Numbered from the stretch's first letter, positions 18,017 to 26,794 are shown. The stretch: DNA of 64,000 nt from Mastigocoleus testarum BC008 (GCF_001456025.1 NZ_LMTZ01000107.1:201296-265295); one strand, 5' to 3'. Program-made: numbers and translations. The notes: a model not told the origin generated them from the sequence alone.

Positions 18017-18191
18017 TATTTTTAATCACTCATCTTCTTACCAACTAATGACTAGTTCCTGAATCTTCTCCCTTGCATCACTCAATGCTCGTTCCCGTGC
18101 TTCATTTCTTTAAATCCAAGCCATTCGCATGGACGAACTTAATATCTATGACATCAATAAAATGAACTGTAAAGATAAGACTCTCTGATTC

Positions 18192-18845
18192 TCAAGAGTT
18201 GAGATGTTTATCCATTAAAAATGTACCACCTTTATCACTAATTACTTCAAAAACACGTTTATCGTTATAAGTAAAATTGCTATACATTGCTTTACAACGT
18301 GGTATCAAACCAGCTTTTCCAAATATATGCTGTGAGGTTTGGTTTGCAGCCTCTGTCACTGCAAATTTATAACCTTCTTTCTTCCCATACTCCAGGGTCG
18401 TTGAGACAAGATTTTGAGCTATACCTTTACCTCGGTGCTGAGGAGACACAGCTAGCATGTATAAATGTAGATATTTACCAAATTGAATTTGCTTATCTTG
18501 TTTATAAGTATTGTCCAAAGACTCAAACATATGAAAGATAGGTGCAAATTTATCACTAATTTTTCCCATTTCCAAAGGTGGTTCAGAAGCGAAATCAGCA
18601 GCAATTAAAGCACCAATTACCTGTTCGGATTCCTTATCCTTGGCGATGATAGAAAGTCCTAATTCAGCAAGCCATTCTCCCAACAAGAGAATATATTCAT
18701 AAAAATCTTGGACAGATAATTCCTGAACAACTGCTATTGGATCGGAGCCCGAAAATGCTTGACCCACTACAAGTGCTGTTGGTTCCAGAAGATTTATACT
18801 GAAAGGCTCATAAGTCACATTATTTGCTTCGAGAAGAGAGGTCAC
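18192..18845 (-). CDS. GNAT-family N-acetyltransferase
   Basis: 217 aa. The acetyl-CoA binding motif A is visible as LAVSPQHRGKGIAQNLV (Q/R-x-x-G-K-G), followed by YGKKEGYKFAVTEAAN and HIFGKAGL as in arylalkylamine-type GNATs. The start is chosen as the GTG at 18845: AGGAG stands 7 nt upstream, whereas the possible TTG at 18851 would overlap that site. Acceptor substrate unknown. It lies in the minus-strand cluster with small membrane proteins, an exported NTF2-like protein and an azoreductase. Confidence 0.85.
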   Translation of the reverse strand: MTSLLEANNVTYEPFSINLLEPTALVVGQAFSGSDPIAVVQELSVQDFYEYILLLGEWLAELGLSIIAKDKESEQVIGALIAADFASEPPLEMGKISDKFAPIFHMFESLDNTYKQDKQIQFGKYLHLYMLAVSPQHRGKGIAQNLVSTTLEYGKKEGYKFAVTEAANQTSQHIFGKAGLIPRCKAMYSNFTYNDKRVFEVISDKGGTFLMDKHLNS

Positions 18846-18896
18846 GATCAATCTCCTTTACTAAATTGTAGACTTTTGGTACCGGATAGGTCTTCT

Positions 18897-19100
18897 TTAA
18901 AACCTGTTTTTATCCTGTGGTGACTTTCTTGAGGATTCCGGTATCAGAAAGATTGAACCCACTACAAATAAAATGCTTCCCGATAAATACAGTAAAGACG
19001 TAATAGAAAACTCATTGACAACTTGGAAAATTCCATCGATCGCGAAGAAGACTGAGCCAATGATAAATGACCAACTTGTTATCGATACACTCTTTCTCAA
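18897..19100 (-). CDS. small YrhK-like membrane protein
   Basis: 67 aa with two hydrophobic helices (TSWSFIIGSVFFAIDGIFQV and LLYLSGSILFVVGSIFLI), matching the two-helix YrhK-type pattern G-S-x-x-F-x-x-D-G. The start is TTG, supported by AGGAGA 8 nt upstream. It is a paralogue of the protein at 19723-19998, and the two flank the exported NTF2-like gene. Function unknown. Confidence 0.7.
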   Translation of the reverse strand: MRKSVSITSWSFIIGSVFFAIDGIFQVVNEFSITSLLYLSGSILFVVGSIFLIPESSRKSPQDKNRF

Positions 19101-19131
19101 TAGTTTTATCTCCTGCGTCGATAACTAAAGT

Positions 19132-19659
19132 TTAAAGAGATACCGGAGCAGAAGTATGTTCGTGGACGATCGCCCATTTCCCATTATGCTTTTCCCATAG
19201 GTCTGTTTGACGACCTTCGGTTTCAATGGATTGACCATTTTTTGTTTCTGCAGACAGGTGGTAGGTAAAGGTTACCCAAACCAAATTATCATGTCGGGTA
19301 GCATGTAGATCGTCATTAGCAGTCAGTTTAAAATGGTTGAGTTTACCAAACAGATGGGTTTGAATACCTGCTTTAAATTCTTTCCAGCCTTGATATTTTA
19401 AAGGGGTTGCATCATAAATAACTAACTTTGGATCGTTGAGATAAAACTCAGCGACTTTATCTGGATTGCAGGTATTCCAAGCCGCATAGGTTGTGTCAGT
19501 TAATTGCTTGAAGAAAATATCATCTGCTGATTGGTTCGCAGCGAGTGCAGTAGGTTGTACTTGAATGAATATACTGGAAGTAATTAAGGCGATTGCGATC
19601 GCTTTGCGGAACTTCTTCCAGGAGTTTATCGCTCTTTTCAGAAATGCAAGAAACTTCAT
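19132..19659 (-). CDS. exported NTF2/SnoaL-like protein
   Basis: 175 aa with a signal peptide: a basic start (MKFLAFLKRAINSWKKFRK), a hydrophobic core (AIAIALITSSIFI) and a likely cleavage after PTALA. The mature part is an NTF2-like domain (FYLNDPKLVIYDATP, VTFTYHLSAETKNGQ, WEKHNGKWAIVHEHTSAP), close to DUF4440/SnoaL-like periplasmic proteins. It lies between two small YrhK-like membrane genes on the same strand. A periplasmic ligand-binding or enzymatic role is likely but not specified by the sequence. Confidence 0.85.
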   Translation of the reverse strand: MKFLAFLKRAINSWKKFRKAIAIALITSSIFIQVQPTALAANQSADDIFFKQLTDTTYAAWNTCNPDKVAEFYLNDPKLVIYDATPLKYQGWKEFKAGIQTHLFGKLNHFKLTANDDLHATRHDNLVWVTFTYHLSAETKNGQSIETEGRQTDLWEKHNGKWAIVHEHTSAPVSL

Positions 19660-19722
19660 GGGAAAACCTCGTTTGGGATTGTGAGATGTTTTTACTAAAC
19701 TGTTCTGAGCAGTTGTTTTTGT

Positions 19723-19998
19723 TTATTTTTTTGGAATAAATAGAGCTGAAGCAATAGTAAACACACCACTAGCAGTAATGTGAAGTAACACATGGATAGA
19801 AAGACCTTCACTAAGTTCGATAAATCCATCCAATAGAAACATCAATGAGCCAATTAGAAATAACCAACTAATGAGGAAAGTGTTGTCGTTATTTTCTTCT
19901 GTAGTTTTTGTTGCAATTAACTTCTCTGGATGAATAACTGTAACAAATTTGCTTTTTTGCTTGTGAGTTTCAGTCGCAATCTGTTTTTCTGTCAGCAT
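19723..19998 (-). CDS. small YrhK-like membrane protein (paralogue)
   Basis: 91 aa from the ATG at 19998, which has AGGAGA 7 nt upstream; an upstream start would only add unsupported residues. A hydrophilic N-terminal half (MLTEKQIATETHKQKS) precedes two helices (FLISWLFLIGSLMFLLDGFI and LLHITASGVFTIASALFIP) that match the protein at 18897-19100. Second gene after the azoreductase on the same strand. Confidence 0.72.
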   Translation of the reverse strand: MLTEKQIATETHKQKSKFVTVIHPEKLIATKTTEENNDNTFLISWLFLIGSLMFLLDGFIELSEGLSIHVLLHITASGVFTIASALFIPKK

Positions 19999-20072
19999 GT
20001 GACATCTCCTAAAATTTGACTTCAATAAAATCCCTAACGCGATTCCCACATTTCCTAGAACCTTTGGGTCAT

Positions 20073-20723
20073 TTATTTTGGATTTATGGCTGGTACATTC
20101 ACTAGCTTATTAATTTGAGCGCGAGCTGCAGCAATAGAATCAGCAAGTTTTTGACCGCCCAATTCATCATTTTCTACGCTAATAAAGGTGATATCTGTAA
20201 TTCCAATAAAACCAAACGCTGTTTTTAGGTAAGGAGCTTGATGATTTAACTTTTCCAAGCGACCACCTGGAGCAAATCCTCCAGCCCCATGTGCTGTAAT
20301 AATGAACATCTTCTTCCCATGCACTAGTGGTTTGTAGGGTGATTCCTTATCCTCGGGTTCAAAAGCATAGGTTCGCCCAATTCTGACAATTTGATCGATA
20401 TAAGCTTTGAATCCGCTGGGAATATTAAAGTTATACATAGGAACACCGATGACATACACATCTGCAGCCATCAATTCATCTACCAATTGTTCACTCAATT
20501 GAATAGCTTCCCACATATCCGATGTTCGTTTTTCTGGTGATGTGAAACAGGCTGCGATCCAAGGTTCATTAACATGAGGAATAGAATTACGTCCTACATC
20601 TCGATAGGTAATGCTGTCTTCTAGATGAGAATCTTTCCATGCTTCAACGAAATATTTGCTCAAGGCGCGAGATTGGGAGCGCTCTCCCCTTGGACTAGTA
20701 TCTATATGTAACAAATTAGCCAT
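20073..20723 (-). CDS. azoR: FMN-dependent NADH-azoreductase
   Basis: 216 aa flavodoxin-like quinone/azo reductase. LLHIDTSPRGERSQSR supplies the FMN phosphate-binding loop, and PMYNFNIPSGFKAYIDQIVR is the AzoR signature. ITAHGAGGFAPGG lies near the flavin. It uses NADH to reduce quinones and azo compounds, probably for detoxification. It heads the minus-strand cluster and is divergent from an AraC-family gene across 156 bp, which suggests regulation by that protein. Confidence 0.92.
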   Translation of the reverse strand: MANLLHIDTSPRGERSQSRALSKYFVEAWKDSHLEDSITYRDVGRNSIPHVNEPWIAACFTSPEKRTSDMWEAIQLSEQLVDELMAADVYVIGVPMYNFNIPSGFKAYIDQIVRIGRTYAFEPEDKESPYKPLVHGKKMFIITAHGAGGFAPGGRLEKLNHQAPYLKTAFGFIGITDITFISVENDELGGQKLADSIAAARAQINKLVNVPAINPK

Positions 20724-20879
20724 AATTTAAGAAATAATTCAAGAAATCTTTGCACTTATTAAGTTTTGTTCAGTAAATCGTTACAATTACAGAATAAGTA
20801 ACTCAAATCTGAAGAGCTATTTAAATTTTGCGCGATTGTCAAAATCTTGCTGCGAGTTCTTAAAATAAGTAAAGCGTCT

Positions 20880-21752
20880 ATGGTAAGTTTGCCCCATAAA
20901 CCACTTGTCGAAATCCCATCATCAATTATTTCTAGTCAGGATCTGGGATGGAAATCTATTATTGTTGAAGAATTTCAGCAACCTCCAGGAGCAGAAGAAT
21001 CTTGCTTTTGGAAAGAGCATGCTATTTGTTTAAGTTTGGCAACTCGCCCCAATCGTCTTTGGCAAACTATAGGCGATCGCTCTTATGTGGGACTTTATAG
21101 GAAAGGCGATATTTCCATTACGCCAGCCGAACTTCCTTGTTCCTATAGGGCTTATAATAATGACCATTACTTACAAATAAGAATTCCTCCGCAGTTTGTC
21201 AGGAAAGTTGCTACAGAAACCGTTGATTCTGACCCTGAACTCAAACTAATTACAGAATTTCGCTGTCGTAATCCCCAAATTGAACAACTTGCAATGATGT
21301 TGCGAACTGAGTTACATCAAGGTGGAGATGGATTTGGACAGCTTTATATAGAATCCTTGGCTAATGCAATGGTTGTGCATTTGCTACGAGATTATTCTGA
21401 AACTAAAACTCGCGTATCAGCTTATAAAGGGGGATTGGACGATCGCAAGCTCGTACAAGTTTCAGAGTACATTAACGCACACTTAGATCGAGATATTAAA
21501 TTAGCCGATCTTGCATCTGTCGCAGGAGTTAGTCAATTTCACTTTAGTCGCCTTTTTAAACAATCAATAGGAATTTCACCCCACAAATATTTACTTAAAG
21601 AGCGGGTGGAACGAGCAAAACATTTACTGAAAAATTCTAAATTAGCGATCGCCGAAATTGCATTTCAGTGTGGTTTTAACAGTCAAAGTCATCTTGGGAA
21701 ATCTTTTCGAGAACTAACGGGAGTAACTCCGGGTGTTTATCGTAGGGGCTAA
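20880..21752 (+). CDS. AraC-family transcriptional regulator
   Basis: 290 aa from the ATG at 20880; a TTG at 20847 is possible but unsupported. The N-terminal two thirds are a variable sensor region (PSSIISSQDLGWKSIIVEEF). The C-terminal 100 residues hold two helix-turn-helix motifs: DIKLADLASVAGVSQFHFSR and IAEIAFQCGFNSQSHLGKSF, ending PGVYRR. Divergent from azoR; AraC regulators commonly control the divergent neighbour, so the azoR cluster is the likely target (inference). Confidence 0.92.
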   Translation: MVSLPHKPLVEIPSSIISSQDLGWKSIIVEEFQQPPGAEESCFWKEHAICLSLATRPNRLWQTIGDRSYVGLYRKGDISITPAELPCSYRAYNNDHYLQIRIPPQFVRKVATETVDSDPELKLITEFRCRNPQIEQLAMMLRTELHQGGDGFGQLYIESLANAMVVHLLRDYSETKTRVSAYKGGLDDRKLVQVSEYINAHLDRDIKLADLASVAGVSQFHFSRLFKQSIGISPHKYLLKERVERAKHLLKNSKLAIAEIAFQCGFNSQSHLGKSFRELTGVTPGVYRRG

Positions 21753-21772
21753 GGTTGTGAGTACGAGATTGC

Positions 21773-21786
21773 TCATTTGCAAATGA
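21773..21786. promoter_or_regulatory. 14-bp perfect palindrome
   Basis: TCATTTGCAAATGA, just after the AraC gene and upstream of the glycine-zipper peptide gene. Possibly an operator; no T-run, so not a clear terminator. Confidence 0.35.
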
Positions 21787-21917
21787 CGTAATTATTACTA
21801 TTAGTGGCGTTCGACAAGTCATTTCTCTCTAATTCTTCATATAAACATACGAATTTATTCGGTAGCTTTTCCCCAGAAAAACGACGGAAACTTATATTAG
21901 TTTTTCTATGGAAACAA

Positions 21918-22121
21918 ATGGATATCATTGCAAATATTAATGAAGCTGCCACATATGCAACAGTAGGTGCTGTCTTGGGCGTAACAGTTTATCACAATAT
22001 TGGTGGTGGAGGATTGGCAATTGCAGGAGGTGCTTACGGTATTGGTTTAGGTACTTTTGCCACAGGTGGTGCTGTTGCAGGACTAGCAGTTTATGGTGTA
22101 AAAAAGTCTGTGTTGTGGTAA
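21918..22121 (+). CDS. small glycine-zipper membrane peptide
   Basis: About 67 aa from the ATG at 21918 (MDIIANINEAATYATVGAVL). An upstream in-frame GTG at 21804 would add 38 residues of different character. The peptide is Gly/Ala-rich with GXXXG-like spacing (IGGGGLAIAGGAYGIGLG, then FATGGAVAGLAVYG), as in glycine-zipper membrane proteins and some bacteriocin-like peptides. A strong intrinsic terminator follows at 22258-22285. No transporter or immunity gene is adjacent, so a bacteriocin role is not supported. Confidence 0.6.
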   Translation: MDIIANINEAATYATVGAVLGVTVYHNIGGGGLAIAGGAYGIGLGTFATGGAVAGLAVYGVKKSVLW

Positions 22122-22257
22122 TTAAATCTAAAGCATGACAAGAATACTCGTAATGAGTTTTAAGAACCCGTTTACTGAAATCTGAAAATTAAATAATAGG
22201 GATGAAAATGTACTTAAATCCAACATTCATTTCTATTTGGTATTGAATTATCTTAAG

Positions 22258-22285
22258 CACTTCATCTGCTGATGAAGTGTTTTTT
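22258..22285 (+). terminator. intrinsic terminator
   Basis: A 9-bp perfect stem (CACTTCATC / GATGAAGTG) with a TGCT loop is followed directly by a run of T. It closes the glycine-zipper peptide transcript. Confidence 0.88.
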
Positions 22286-22370
22286 GATTAGCTGTATTTT
22301 AATTAAACTATTAGTATTAATTTATTTTCAAGCCACATCATCCTGGGCAAAATCCCAAATAGTAGATTAT

Positions 22371-22862
22371 ATGTCTCAATTTGAAAGTATTCTGGCTGCA
22401 TACCAAACATTTCCTGAAGAATTCCAAAGCTTAGTAATTTGTACCGTTGATAAAGATGGTATGCCCAATGCAAGTTATACTCCTTTCGTCATGGACGAGG
22501 AGAAAAATATTTATATATACGTCAGTGGGCTTTCCAGTCATACGCAAAATTTGCACGCATTACCCAAAGCCAGCATATTATTTGTCGAAGACGAGAGTAA
22601 AACACAGCAAATATTTGCCCGTCGTCGTCTCAGTTTTGATTGCGATGCACAATTGATAGAACGAGATACTCAGTTATGGTTGCAAATGGTGTCTCAATTT
22701 AAAGCTCGTTTTGGTAACATCATTGAAATGCTCGAACAGTTACCAGACTTCCGGATTTTTCAACTCAAACCCAAATCGGGAAGATTTGTCGTTGGCTTTG
22801 GTGCAGCGTACGAAGTAGACCCAAATGATTTTAATAATTTAATTCATGTTAAAGGCAAATAG
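22371..22862 (+). CDS. HugZ-like pyridoxamine-phosphate-oxidase-fold protein
   Basis: 163 aa split-barrel flavin/heme-binding fold. EEFQSLVICTVDKDGMPNAS and the later GLSSHTQNLHALPKASILFV, FARRRLSFDCDAQLIERDT and GRFVVGFGAAYEVDP are typical of HugZ/HutZ-like heme-utilisation proteins. The start is taken as the ATG at 22371 (MSQFESIL). A longer frame beginning at 22272 would start inside the terminator hairpin, so its signal-peptide-like N-terminus is probably chance. Heme degradation or storage is possible; no heme transport genes lie nearby. Confidence 0.8.
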   Translation: MSQFESILAAYQTFPEEFQSLVICTVDKDGMPNASYTPFVMDEEKNIYIYVSGLSSHTQNLHALPKASILFVEDESKTQQIFARRRLSFDCDAQLIERDTQLWLQMVSQFKARFGNIIEMLEQLPDFRIFQLKPKSGRFVVGFGAAYEVDPNDFNNLIHVKGK

Positions 22863-22875
22863 TTAGGCACTTCCC

Positions 22876-23051
22876 CTGACAGGTGTAGGTTTTTCATAAA
22901 TGGGTGATTAAGCACTTGAATCAATTACTAAAACTTCAGTTTTATGTGGTTTTAGGTACGAATAATCATGAAAAATATTTCCCTTATCTGCGTATTTCAT
23001 GTCTTTTCATCCATAAAAACCATTAAGCATAAAAAACCTACACTTGTGAGG
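22876..23051. mobile_element. candidate MITE-like element
   Basis: Imperfect terminal inverted repeats: left GACAGGTGTAGGTTTTT near 22878-22894, right (reverse complement) CACAAGTGTAGGTTTTTT near 23029-23047, with about 140 bp of non-coding sequence between. No clear target duplication was identified. Confidence 0.45.
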
Positions 23052-23190
23052 ATGTTAGGAGGGAGTTTGCAATCAATGAGGTTATGAGGGTTTCCCCATG
23101 AAAAATCCGTAGTCGATCAAAACCAATACAGTTCTACAATAGGAAACCAAGATCTAGATAAAGAATTAATTAGCGATAATTTTTAATTTT

Positions 23191-24666
23191 ATGACTTCTG
23201 CTGCTCCAGCCAAAACAGAATATGAGGCAATTATTGGTTTAGAAACTCACTGTCAATTGAGTACCCAAACCAAAATTTTCTCTGACAGTTCGACAAAATT
23301 TGGTGCTGACCCCAATACCAACATCGATCCAGTTTGTATGGGTTTACCCGGCGTACTACCAGTATTAAACGAAAAAGTACTGGAATATGCTGTTAAAGCC
23401 GGTTTAGCTCTGAATTGTTCTATTGCTAAATATAGCAAGTTTGACCGCAAACAATATTTTTATCCCGATCTACCAAAAAATTATCAAATTTCTCAGTACG
23501 ATTTGCCTATAGCCGAACATGGTTGGCTAGAAATTGAGTTAATTGATGGAGATGGTAATCCCATTCGTAAAAAAATTGGTATTACTCGCCTGCATATGGA
23601 AGAAGATGCAGGTAAATTAGTTCACGCAGGTAGCGATCGCCTATCGGGTTCCACCTATTCTCTAGTAGATTACAACCGCGCAGGTGTACCACTAGTTGAA
23701 ATTGTTTCCGAACCAGATTTACGTTCGGGACAAGAAGCAGCCGAATACGCTCAAGAATTACGCCGAATTATGCGTTATTTGGGTGTAAGTGATGGCAACA
23801 TGCAAGAAGGTTCCCTCCGTTGCGACGTAAACATTTCTGTCCGTCCCATAGGACAAAAAGAATTTGGTACTAAAGTCGAAATCAAAAATATGAATTCCTT
23901 TAGTGCAATTCAAAAAGCGATCGAATACGAAATTGAGCGACAAATCGCTGCGGTTGAAGCTGGCGAAAAAATCATCCAAGAAACTCGTTTATGGGAAGAA
24001 GGTTCCCAAAAAACATTTAGTATGCGGGTTAAGGAAGGCTCTAGCGACTACCGTTATTTCCCCGAACCCGATTTAGGACCAATTGAGGTTTCTGAAGAAC
24101 AAATGAGTTCTTGGCGTAGCGAACTTCCCGAACTTCCCGCAGATAAGCGTCACCGTTATGAAGAAGAATTAGATCTTTCTGCTTATGATGCTCGTGTATT
24201 AACAGAAGAAGTCGCCACTTCTAAGTATTTTGAAGCAACTATCGCTGCTGGTGCAAGTGCTAAAGGTGCTGCTAATTGGATTATGGGTGACATCGCAGCT
24301 TACCTAAACAAACAAAAACTCAATATCGCTGAAATTGCTCTAACCCCAGAAAACCTTGCTAAAACCATTTCTCTGATTGAGAAAGGAACTATTAGCGGTA
24401 AAAAAGTTAAAGATAAGTTGACAGATTTATTAGCGGGTAAATCCCCCGATGATGTATTCAAAGGACAGGAGCAAATTTCTGATCCAGCTGTATTGATACC
24501 AATAGTAGAACAAGCGATCGCTAACAACCCCAAAGAATTAGAAAAGTATCGTAGTGGTAAAACCAAATTATTGGGCTTTTTCGTCGGTCAAGTTTTAAAA
24601 CAAACAGGAGGGCGTGCTGACCCCAAATTGACAAATAAACTAGTCACCGAAAAACTAAATGGATAA
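23191..24666 (+). CDS. gatB: Asp/Glu-tRNA amidotransferase subunit B
   Basis: 491 aa, full length. It carries the GatB hallmark YEAIIGLETHCQLSTQTKIF and the later LHMEEDAGKLVH, LVDYNRAGVPLVEIVSEPD and GSLRCDVNISVRP, followed by the helical and YqeY-like tail domain. With GatA and GatC (not in the window) it converts misacylated Glu-tRNA(Gln) and Asp-tRNA(Asn) to Gln-tRNA and Asn-tRNA. It stands alone on the plus strand with a hairpin terminator after it. Confidence 0.97.
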   Translation: MTSAAPAKTEYEAIIGLETHCQLSTQTKIFSDSSTKFGADPNTNIDPVCMGLPGVLPVLNEKVLEYAVKAGLALNCSIAKYSKFDRKQYFYPDLPKNYQISQYDLPIAEHGWLEIELIDGDGNPIRKKIGITRLHMEEDAGKLVHAGSDRLSGSTYSLVDYNRAGVPLVEIVSEPDLRSGQEAAEYAQELRRIMRYLGVSDGNMQEGSLRCDVNISVRPIGQKEFGTKVEIKNMNSFSAIQKAIEYEIERQIAAVEAGEKIIQETRLWEEGSQKTFSMRVKEGSSDYRYFPEPDLGPIEVSEEQMSSWRSELPELPADKRHRYEEELDLSAYDARVLTEEVATSKYFEATIAAGASAKGAANWIMGDIAAYLNKQKLNIAEIALTPENLAKTISLIEKGTISGKKVKDKLTDLLAGKSPDDVFKGQEQISDPAVLIPIVEQAIANNPKELEKYRSGKTKLLGFFVGQVLKQTGGRADPKLTNKLVTEKLNG

Positions 24667-24704
24667 TATTACACATTGTTACAAGTACAGTGTAATTTAA
24701 ACTA

Positions 24705-24790
24705 CTCGGCTTCTTTATTGTTTATATTTTTAAAGCTATTTATTTAAAGCTAAAATTTCCAACTTACAAACAATAAAGAAGTCGGTTTTT
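24705..24790 (+). terminator. long-stem terminator after gatB
   Basis: Arms GGCTTCTTTATTGTTT (about 24708-24723) and AAACAATAAAGAAGTCGG (24768-24785) can pair with one mismatch. The intervening 45 nt contain a smaller hairpin, and TTTTT follows at 24786-24790. Confidence 0.7.
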
Positions 24791-24900
24791 CCTTTAACTA
24801 CGAGCAATCCCTGAATTTAACCGAGCAAAATTTAAGTGATAAGTATATTCTCTTAAAGTTCTTAATAATACATTCACAAAAAATATTTTATTGAGGGGTA

Positions 24901-24928
24901 TTGCCCCTCATCCCAAAAGTGCTATACT
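24901..24928 (+). promoter_or_regulatory. sigma70-type promoter
   Basis: TTGCCC at 24901-24906, a 16-bp spacer and TATACT at 24923-24928. It drives the candidate small RNA just downstream. Confidence 0.55.
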
Positions 24929-24934
24929 ATGCTT

Positions 24935-24990
24935 AGTAGATGCACCCTGATGATCTGGAGAGTTGCCCCAAGCGGCTCTCCATTTTTTTA
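24935..24990 (+). ncRNA. candidate small RNA with intrinsic terminator
   Basis: About 55 nt. Transcription is predicted to start near 24935, 7 nt after a good -10 box. The 3' end is a 10-bp stem (GGAGAGTTGC with GCGGCTCTCC, two G-U pairs, loop CCCAA) at 24957-24981, followed by seven T. There is no ORF of note, and the next gene begins 260 bp later, so it could be a free RNA or an attenuated leader. No known family was recognised. Confidence 0.5.
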
Positions 24991-25249
24991 TTTTCAGTGT
25001 GTACGTGTAAAATCTTTATTAGTTGAACGTGAATATCACTGTAAAATCAACAATACCGCTACGATGGTGCTATTCTTAAAGGTAGAAAATAATAGTAAAC
25101 AGCATGAAAAGTGTACACTAGAAGCTCAATCTGTGCTCATCACCAGTTAAATTATTAACCAGGGCAGATGTTATGACTTGCACATTCTCAACCTTCTGGT
25201 TTGCTCGTCAGCATCCGTCTGGATTTCAAATAGTAGGAGATAACTGTCG

Positions 25250-26578
25250 ATGACTCGTGTCATCATCGTCCGTCACGGTCAAAGCACTTATAACATTGTT
25301 AGACGAATTCAAGGACGTACCGATGCATCCGAATTAACACAAAAGGGCTGTAATGATGCTGCCAAAGTAGGTAAAGCTCTAAGTAATATTTATTTTGATG
25401 CGATTTATCATAGTTCCCTGACAAGAGCTACGCAGACAGCAGAGATTATTAAATCTCAACTAGTTACAGCAAATAAAGAACCAAAGAAAATTTGTAGTCA
25501 TGAAAAATTAATTGAGGTTCATTTACCTCTTTGGGAGGGGATGCTCAATAGTGAAGTGAGGGAAATTTTTGCCGAAGAATATCGCATCTGGAAAGAAACT
25601 CCTCATAAACTGCTAATGCGAATTCAAAAAGCAGGAAAAGAAGAAGAATATTTTCCCGTTTTAGCTTTATACGAGCAAGCAAAGAAATTTTGGCAAGATA
25701 TTCTCCCATTGTATCGGGGCGACCGAAACTTAATGATAGTTGCTCACAATGGAATCAATCGTGCTTTGATAAGCACTGCTCTGGGAATTTCTCCAGAACT
25801 TTACCACTCCATTCAACAATCAAACTGTGGTTTTAGCGTACTTAATTTTGCTGAGGGTTTGGAAGGCTCTGTAGAACTAGAATCTTTAAATCAAACTCAG
25901 CATTTGGGAGAAGTTTGTCCTTCCTTACGACCCAATCATCAAGGTGTAAGGTTATTTTTAGTGCGTCATGGGGAAACCCAATGGAATAATCTCAACAAAT
26001 TTCAGGGACAAATTGATGTACCTTTAAATGATGTGGGAAAATCGCAGGCTGAAAAAACAGCAGCATTTTTACAAACAGAAAATATTGATTTTGCCTGTAG
26101 CAGTTCCATGGAAAGAGCCAGGGAAACTGCAGAAATTATTTTGCAGCATCACCAAAATGTAAAATTGGAATTACTCCAAAATTTACAAGAGATTAATCAT
26201 GGTTTGTGGCAAGGAAAAACTGAAGTAGAAATCGACCGAGAATACCCAGGAGAGTTACAACGCTGGCGAACAGTTCCAGCAGAAGTACAAATGCCACAAG
26301 GAGAGAATCTGCAACAATTATGGGAACGCAGTCATAACTGCTGGCTCTCAATCGTAAAAACAGCATTAGAAAAACAATATTCGACTGGAATTGTATTTGC
26401 CCACGGTGATATCAATCAAGCCTTAATTTGTCATATTCTAGGACTATCACCGGAGAAATTTTGGTCTATCAAAAATGACAATGCTGCTTTGACTGTTATA
26501 GATTACCCTCGTGGATTAAGTGGATTGCCGGTATTGCAAGCCATGAATATTAACGCTCATTTTGCTGAAGAAATCTAG
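25250..26578 (+). CDS. tandem histidine phosphatase (phosphoglycerate mutase-like)
   Basis: 442 aa containing two complete histidine-phosphatase domains. The RHG motifs IIVRHGQSTYN (start of the first) and FLVRHGETQWN (near residue 235) mark the phosphohistidine sites. The second catalytic His is seen in IVAHNGINRALI and VFAHGDINQALI. TAGGAGA stands upstream of the ATG. Two-domain proteins of this type are common in cyanobacteria and annotated as phosphoglycerate mutases; some are metal-independent phosphoserine phosphatases, so the substrate is uncertain. Confidence 0.9.
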   Translation: MTRVIIVRHGQSTYNIVRRIQGRTDASELTQKGCNDAAKVGKALSNIYFDAIYHSSLTRATQTAEIIKSQLVTANKEPKKICSHEKLIEVHLPLWEGMLNSEVREIFAEEYRIWKETPHKLLMRIQKAGKEEEYFPVLALYEQAKKFWQDILPLYRGDRNLMIVAHNGINRALISTALGISPELYHSIQQSNCGFSVLNFAEGLEGSVELESLNQTQHLGEVCPSLRPNHQGVRLFLVRHGETQWNNLNKFQGQIDVPLNDVGKSQAEKTAAFLQTENIDFACSSSMERARETAEIILQHHQNVKLELLQNLQEINHGLWQGKTEVEIDREYPGELQRWRTVPAEVQMPQGENLQQLWERSHNCWLSIVKTALEKQYSTGIVFAHGDINQALICHILGLSPEKFWSIKNDNAALTVIDYPRGLSGLPVLQAMNINAHFAEEI

Positions 26579-26605
26579 TTATAAAAACTACATATTTTTT
26601 GTGGT

Positions 26606-26642
26606 TGCGATAGGCTACGCTGCTTGCGGAGCAGACCGCTTA
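26606..26642. repeat. GC-rich interspersed repeat
   Basis: A stretch around GGCTACGCTGCTTGCGGAGCAG with internal dyad symmetry in an otherwise AT-rich gap. Similar GC-rich pieces occur at 38732, 42464, 52426, 54594 and 62893. Confidence 0.6.
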
Positions 26643-26794
26643 TGATACCAAAAATTACAACATCAAATATGGCTACACAGCGTTCAGACTCGAGCCTTTA
26701 ATAATCTGGCAATAATCTGTCAATCATCCTGTAACCCAGAAAAAAAGTACAATTACTTACACAAAAGCCGAACTCTGAGCTGCTGATAGCCAAA

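Noticed and set aside
24929..25150. 73-codon frame overlapping the candidate small RNA
   Set aside because: It runs through a strong terminator hairpin and T-run and has no recognisable protein features.
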